From assembly GCA_900556135.1 (NCBI GenBank), contig USNR01000027.1, positions 1 through 17,910 of the forward strand: a stretch of DNA of 17,910 nt, in the 5' to 3' direction. The notes under the pieces are model-generated. The model ran no database searches, had not been told where the DNA came from, and worked only from the letters and a program-made list of their open reading frames with translations. A program made the translations under genes and the position numbers. Below are positions 14,979 to 17,910 of this stretch, one piece after another; within the stretch, counting starts at the first letter, position 1, and each line of letters starts with the position of its first letter. This stretch comes from an uncultured Clostridium sp. (GTDB taxonomy: Bacteria > Bacillota > Clostridia > TANB77 > CAG-508).

Positions 14979-16367
14979 TTAAAAATCGCAATTGTTTGGT
15001 GTTCTTGGGAAAGGAATAACATCTCTTATGTTTTCCATTCCTGTAATATACATAAGCAATCTTTCAAATCCTAAACCGAATCCAGAATGAATATTAGAAC
15101 CATATCTACGAAGTTGTAAATACCAATCTAATTGTTCTTTATTTATATGCATTTCATCCATACGTTTTACTAAAGTATCGTAATTTTCTTCTCTTTGAGA
15201 ACCTCCCATAATTTCGCCTGCACCAGGAACTTCAAGGTCCACCGCAGCGACAGTTTTTCCGTCTGGGTTAAGTTTCATATAATAAGATTTTATATCTTTT
15301 GGCCAATTTTTAACAAATACAGGACCATTAAAATATTCTGTAATATATTTTTCATGTTCTTTTGCAAGGTCTTCACCATATTCAGGTTGAAATTCCCATT
15401 TCCTATCAGCTTTTTTTAATATGTCAATTGCTTCTTTATGGTCAATTCGAACAAATTTTGAATTGATTAAGTTTGCTAATTTTTCTTTTAATCCTTTTTC
15501 GATAAATTGATCACAGAAATTAATTTCTTCTGGACATCTTTCTAATACTTTTTGTACTACATATTTTAAACATTCTTCTTCAATATTCATTAATCCTTCA
15601 AGATCGCAGAAAGAAATTTCAGGTTCTATCATCCAAAACTCATTTGCATGTGTTTTGGTGTTTGAATTTTCGCTTCTCAATGTTGGACCAAAAGTATAAA
15701 CCTTTCCAAATCCAGCAGCAAATGTTTCTACATGTAGCTGACCAGAGCCTGTGATGAATGCTTCTTTTCCAAATAAATCTTTAGAGAAATCTGTTTTTCC
15801 ATCTTTGGTAGGTAGTGGCTCTTCAAGGTTTAAAGTTGTTAGTTTAAACATTTCAGCAGAACCTTCGCAATCTGCACAAGTTATTATAGGTGTGTGAACA
15901 TATACATATCCATTAGATTGAAAATATTCGTGGATTGCAAATGCTGCAACGCTACGTATTCTGAACACAGCATTAAAAGTATTTGTTCTGGGACGTAAGT
16001 GAGCTACAGTTCTTAAATATTCAAAAGTGTGTCTCTTTTTTTGTAAAGGATAATCTGAATCTGATAAATTAAATATTTCAACTGATGTTGCGTGTAATTC
16101 AAAAGGTTGTTTTGCATTTTCTGTTTTTATTAAATTTCCTGTAACTGTGATTGTAGAGCTTATGGTTAGTTTTTTTATTTCTTCAAAGTTTGTTAATGTA
16201 TCATTAAAAACTATTTGTAAGTTTTTCAAATAAGAACCATCGTTTAGTTCTATAAAACCAAAAGTTTTAGAGTCTCTTAATGTTTTAACCCAACCTGAAA
16301 TTGTAATGTTTTTGTCTATAAATTCTGATGTGTTACAATATAAATCTTTTATTGTTAAATCGTACAT
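14979..16367 (-). CDS. asnS: Asparaginyl-tRNA synthetase
   Basis: Class IIb aminoacyl-tRNA synthetase charging tRNA-Asn with asparagine. The 462 residues are full length. The N-terminal OB-fold anticodon-binding domain includes ITISGWVKTLRDSKTFGFI (about 21-39). Class II motif 2 is in the GPTLRSENSNTKTHANEFW stretch (about 227-245), and motif 3 is GFGLGFERLLMYITG (about 433-447). The C-terminus PRTPNNCDF is the usual AsnRS ending and helps tell it from AspRS. Start ATG 16367 has GGGGA seven bases upstream. It has its own promoter (16404-16432) and terminators (14871-14928). I see no T-box leader, and the promoter leaves too little room for one. Confidence 0.97.
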   Translation of the reverse strand: MYDLTIKDLYCNTSEFIDKNITISGWVKTLRDSKTFGFIELNDGSYLKNLQIVFNDTLTNFEEIKKLTISSTITVTGNLIKTENAKQPFELHATSVEIFNLSDSDYPLQKKRHTFEYLRTVAHLRPRTNTFNAVFRIRSVAAFAIHEYFQSNGYVYVHTPIITCADCEGSAEMFKLTTLNLEEPLPTKDGKTDFSKDLFGKEAFITGSGQLHVETFAAGFGKVYTFGPTLRSENSNTKTHANEFWMIEPEISFCDLEGLMNIEEECLKYVVQKVLERCPEEINFCDQFIEKGLKEKLANLINSKFVRIDHKEAIDILKKADRKWEFQPEYGEDLAKEHEKYITEYFNGPVFVKNWPKDIKSYYMKLNPDGKTVAAVDLEVPGAGEIMGGSQREENYDTLVKRMDEMHINKEQLDWYLQLRRYGSNIHSGFGLGFERLLMYITGMENIRDVIPFPRTPNNCDF

Positions 16368-16403
16368 AATATAATCCCCAATCTTTTTATAATTTCGGAA
16401 TTT

Positions 16404-16432
16404 ATTATATCATACAAAGAGGCAAACTTCAA
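16404..16432 (-). promoter_or_regulatory. Promoter of asnS
   Basis: On the minus strand TTGAAG (16432-16427), a 17-base spacer ending in TGA (an extended -10) and TATAAT (16409-16404). The leader is only about 30 bases. Confidence 0.78.
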
Positions 16433-16500
16433 CTTTTATTGTAGGCGATTTCATTTAATTTTATTTCAAATTATTTTATCTTTTTTTATTCTATTTTTTT

Positions 16501-16553
16501 CATAATCTTTTTCACCTCCATAGAATCTGGGGGTTCTAAAAATAGCATCCATT
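16501..16553. repeat. 53-base imperfect copy of the rpn internal-start region
   Basis: 16501-16553 matches 16891-16943 at 48 of 53 positions by my count, in direct orientation and exactly 390 bases apart. The mismatches are at 16507, 16525 and 16531-16533. The copied segment is the part of the Rpn gene that holds the GGAGGTG ribosome site and internal ATG. In this copy the ATG opens only MKKIE then a stop. It lies just past the end of the out-of-frame Rpn tail. Confidence 0.88.
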
Positions 16554-16576
16554 AACATACTTTTAAAGTATGTTAA
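16552..16576. repeat. 12-base perfect inverted repeat at the end of the rpn tail
   Basis: TTAACATACTTT (16552-16563), one T, then AAAGTATGTTAA (16565-16576). It contains the last codons and stop of the displaced Rpn tail and touches the 53-base repeat. No T-run follows on the minus strand, so it is not a standard terminator. Confidence 0.8.
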
Positions 16577-16682
16577 GTTCATCAATGCTAAGTCCTGTGA
16601 TTTCAATAATTTTGTCCTTAGAAATATTTTCCTTCAACAATTTTTTCGCTATTTCAATACTGGTAGATTTAGAACCGTTGTT
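16563..16682 (-). pseudogene. Out-of-frame C-terminal tail of the Rpn protein
   Basis: This frame reads NNGSKSTSIEIAKKLL, then KENISKDKIIEITGLS and IDELNIL before TAA at 16563-16565. It is the typical C-terminal end of Rpn-family proteins (repeat helix, then a small helical domain ending in TGLS). It is in a different frame from the main gene, which stops at 16669. Deleting four single bases in the repeat region joins the two into one 308-residue protein. Confidence 0.85.
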
Positions 16683-16893
16683 TTACGCCTTGCTTTATGC
16701 CGTTGCTGGATACCGCTGTTTTAGTCCGTTTTTCTAATCCAGCTTTTTCGCCTTTTAATAATCCAGTCCTATAGATGGATTTTTCGTCCATTATTGCTTT
16801 TTTTCTTAAATCTGCTAGTCTTTGCATTTTTTCATCTTGACTCATTTCGCGTACTATAACAGTTGCTTCTTTGATTTCTTCATTTTTTTCCAT
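16669..16893 (-). CDS. Possible internally started RpnS antitoxin
   Basis: In the same frame as the nuclease, ATG 16893-16891 (codon 201) is preceded by GGAGGTG (16903-16909), nine bases away. A short C-terminal protein, MEKNEEIKEATVIVREMSQD and onwards, could be made from this site. In Rpn systems such a separately translated C-terminal domain (RpnS) inhibits the full-length toxin. As read here it is 74 residues ending RF; with the four extra bases removed it would be 108 residues including the helical tail. Confidence 0.5.
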   Translation of the reverse strand: MEKNEEIKEATVIVREMSQDEKMQRLADLRKKAIMDEKSIYRTGLLKGEKAGLEKRTKTAVSSNGIKQGVKQRF

Positions 16894-17493
16894 AATTTTT
16901 TTCACCTCCATAGAGTCTGGATTTTCTAAAAATAGCATCCATTGTGCTTTTAGGTTGTTTGGATTATTTTTATAAAATTCCGTTACTTTGTTTAACTCAA
17001 TTATATGTAACTCAATAAGGTCTGTCAACTTTAATTGTGGCTGATTATTCTCTCTCAGGTTCCAAATTGTTTCGATTTTCTTTATTTCTCTCGTTAATTC
17101 TAAAGAATAATCAATTATTGCAATTAAAACTGTTCGTTTGGCTTCAAAATACATTTCACCACGATTAACTTGACTGTAAAATAGTTTAGAAAGATAGAAT
17201 AATATTCTTTCTGTAAAATCGAATTTTTCTATCAATTGAATTTCAACATCAACTTTTTCAGAATCGTTTACATCAATTTGTAAATCTAGGATACCAAGTT
17301 TATCATCAGGTTTTTCTCTATGTAATTCTTTGCCATTGTTTATTACGATTTTATTAATCTTTTCATCTAAAAGTGCTTCAACAAATGCTTTTGTGATTTT
17401 TTCATTGTTTTGATTAAATAGACTTTGAAAAACAATATCATTCTTTGGTTTTAATAGTTTGTATTCTTTAGTTTGATTTTTGGCATTTGACAT
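16669..17493 (-). CDS. Rpn-family PD-(D/E)XK nuclease, C-terminally frameshifted
   Basis: Member of the Rpn (recombination-promoting nuclease, once called putative transposase, TIGR01784-like) family: DNA endonucleases that in described cases act as anti-phage toxins. The 274 residues in this frame begin with KPKNDIVFQSLF (D19), then the catalytic core GILDLQI (D70) and VDVEIQ (E84-x-Q86), the usual PD-(D/E)XK signature of the family, and the FYLSKLFYSQVNRGE region (about 99-113). The N-terminal nuclease part looks intact. The C-terminus becomes RTKTAVSSN and later RF-stop because of extra bases in four-residue repeats; the real tail continues out of frame to 16563. Start ATG 17493 has AGGAGG six bases upstream. 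An internal start at codon 201 may give the separate short antitoxin. It lies upstream of asnS on the same strand but is not obviously in its operon. Confidence 0.85.
   Translation of the reverse strand: MSNAKNQTKEYKLLKPKNDIVFQSLFNQNNEKITKAFVEALLDEKINKIVINNGKELHREKPDDKLGILDLQIDVNDSEKVDVEIQLIEKFDFTERILFYLSKLFYSQVNRGEMYFEAKRTVLIAIIDYSLELTREIKKIETIWNLRENNQPQLKLTDLIELHIIELNKVTEFYKNNPNNLKAQWMLFLENPDSMEVKKIMEKNEEIKEATVIVREMSQDEKMQRLADLRKKAIMDEKSIYRTGLLKGEKAGLEKRTKTAVSSNGIKQGVKQRF
16671..16737 (-). repeat. Tandem four-residue repeats carrying extra C bases
   Basis: Units of 13, 13, 13 and 12 bases encode GLKQ, GIQQ, GIKQ and GVKQ once a single C is ignored in front of the glycine codon. The four extra C bases sit at 16728, 16715, 16702 and 16677 (complement of G on the plus strand), each making an in-frame CGG. 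The remaining unit, CAAGGCGTA, lacks one. Confidence 0.8.
16891..16943. repeat. In-gene partner of the 53-base direct repeat
   Basis: Matches 16501-16553 at 48 of 53 positions. This copy encodes ...MLFLENPDSMEVKKIM of the nuclease and includes the internal ribosome site GGAGGTG. Confidence 0.88.
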
Positions 17494-17910
17494 TAAAAAC
17501 CTCCTGAAAAAAATATTTACTACTAATCATGAAAAAAATAATTCTGAAAATAATATTATTATATGGAAAATAATTCACCTCCAATGTCCATATAAAATAA
17601 AAATTGATTTTTATAATTTTTCTAATGGAAAAAATTTAGAATTAAAATAATTGATTAGAAATATGAGACTATTATAATGCCGAGAAGTCTAACTTTCAAG
17701 AAAATATGAATGCAATCGTGTACAAAATTGTTACATGAAAATGCTAAAATGTATAGATTTCTACAATAATTAATATTGTTAGGGGATTTTAGACAAAAAA
17801 TAAAACTATTCTATAATTTAATACGAAGGACGTCCAGTATTTTAGATTAATGAAGAAATGAAATACTTCTTTCTAGCGCATGGCATAATAAAAATGATGT
17901 ACAATTAGGG
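17494..17910. other. AT-rich intergenic region at the right edge
   Basis: No gene is recognised in these 417 bases. Two rightward promoter-like sites are visible: TTGATT (17651-17656), a 16-base spacer and TATAAT (17673-17678); and TAGACA (17790-17795), a 16-base spacer and TATAAT (17812-17817). They suggest a rightward transcript leaving the window. ACAATA/TATTGT near 17763-17779 is a short hairpin. A second GGAGGTG-like site faces left near 17577-17583, upstream of rpn, without a useful start. Confidence 0.4.

Noticed and set aside
14776..14991. Minus-strand hydrophobic frame of 71 codons between the methyltransferase gene and asnS
   Set aside because: It runs through three hairpins including two terminators and has no ribosome site, so it is chance in AT-rich DNA.
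16368..16500. Possible T-box leader for asnS
   Set aside because: The asnS promoter at 16404-16432 leaves only about 30 bases of leader, and no T-box motif is seen.
16552..16576. Palindrome as terminator of rpn
   Set aside because: The stem is perfect but all AT-rich, with no T-run on the minus strand; it also contains coding sequence of the displaced tail.
1..17910. CRISPR array, tRNA or rRNA genes
   Set aside because: I saw no regularly spaced direct repeats with unique spacers, no cloverleaf with CCA end, and no rRNA-like conserved stretches on either strand.

Overview
The window looks like a chromosomal segment of a low-GC Gram-positive bacterium, most likely a Clostridia-class Firmicute, possibly an uncultured gut lineage. 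The DNA is strongly AT-rich, Shine-Dalgarno sites are strong (AGGAGG-like) and arginine is written almost only with AGA. The core gene orders gdpP-rplI-dnaB and tilS-ftsH are Firmicutes-like. The genus cannot be fixed from this sequence alone.

Layout. A terminator at 103-126 closes an upstream transcript. A near-consensus promoter at 182-210 then drives gdpP (cyclic-di-AMP phosphodiesterase), rplI (ribosomal protein L9) and dnaB (replicative helicase). tilS (tRNA-Ile lysidine synthetase), ftsH (membrane protease), a small unknown membrane protein and a NifS-type cysteine desulfurase follow on the same strand to 8706. At 8690-9585 two short unknown genes lie on the opposite strand. Each has its own sigma-A-type promoter and its own terminator, and the first is visibly GC-richer than its surroundings, so this looks like inserted accessory DNA. 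The plus strand resumes with a TSCPD-domain protein and mfd (transcription-repair coupling factor).

The 363-base gap after mfd (13603-13965) is not empty. It has the architecture of a type I toxin-antitoxin locus: a good promoter, a Shine-Dalgarno that can be masked by a downstream complementary segment, a 19-codon hydrophobic ORF with an unusual ATA start, complementary RNA 5' and 3' ends, and an antisense promoter reading back over the 3' half. A TrmH/SpoU-family RNA methyltransferase follows. It converges, across three hairpins, on asnS (asparaginyl-tRNA synthetase).

The right end holds a minus-strand Rpn-family (PD-(D/E)XK) nuclease gene with three linked oddities. A strong internal ribosome site and ATG could make the short C-terminal RpnS antitoxin. 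The four-residue repeats next to it contain four extra C bases, always just before a glycine GGN codon, and these throw the C-terminal tail out of frame. A 53-base imperfect copy of the internal ribosome-site region lies just beyond the tail. Removing exactly four bases restores a 308-residue protein.

The backbone is therefore housekeeping: replication, translation, tRNA modification, repair, protein quality control and sulfur transfer. Three accessory islands interrupt or border it: the two-gene cassette, the putative type I locus and the Rpn locus. These carry the novelty.
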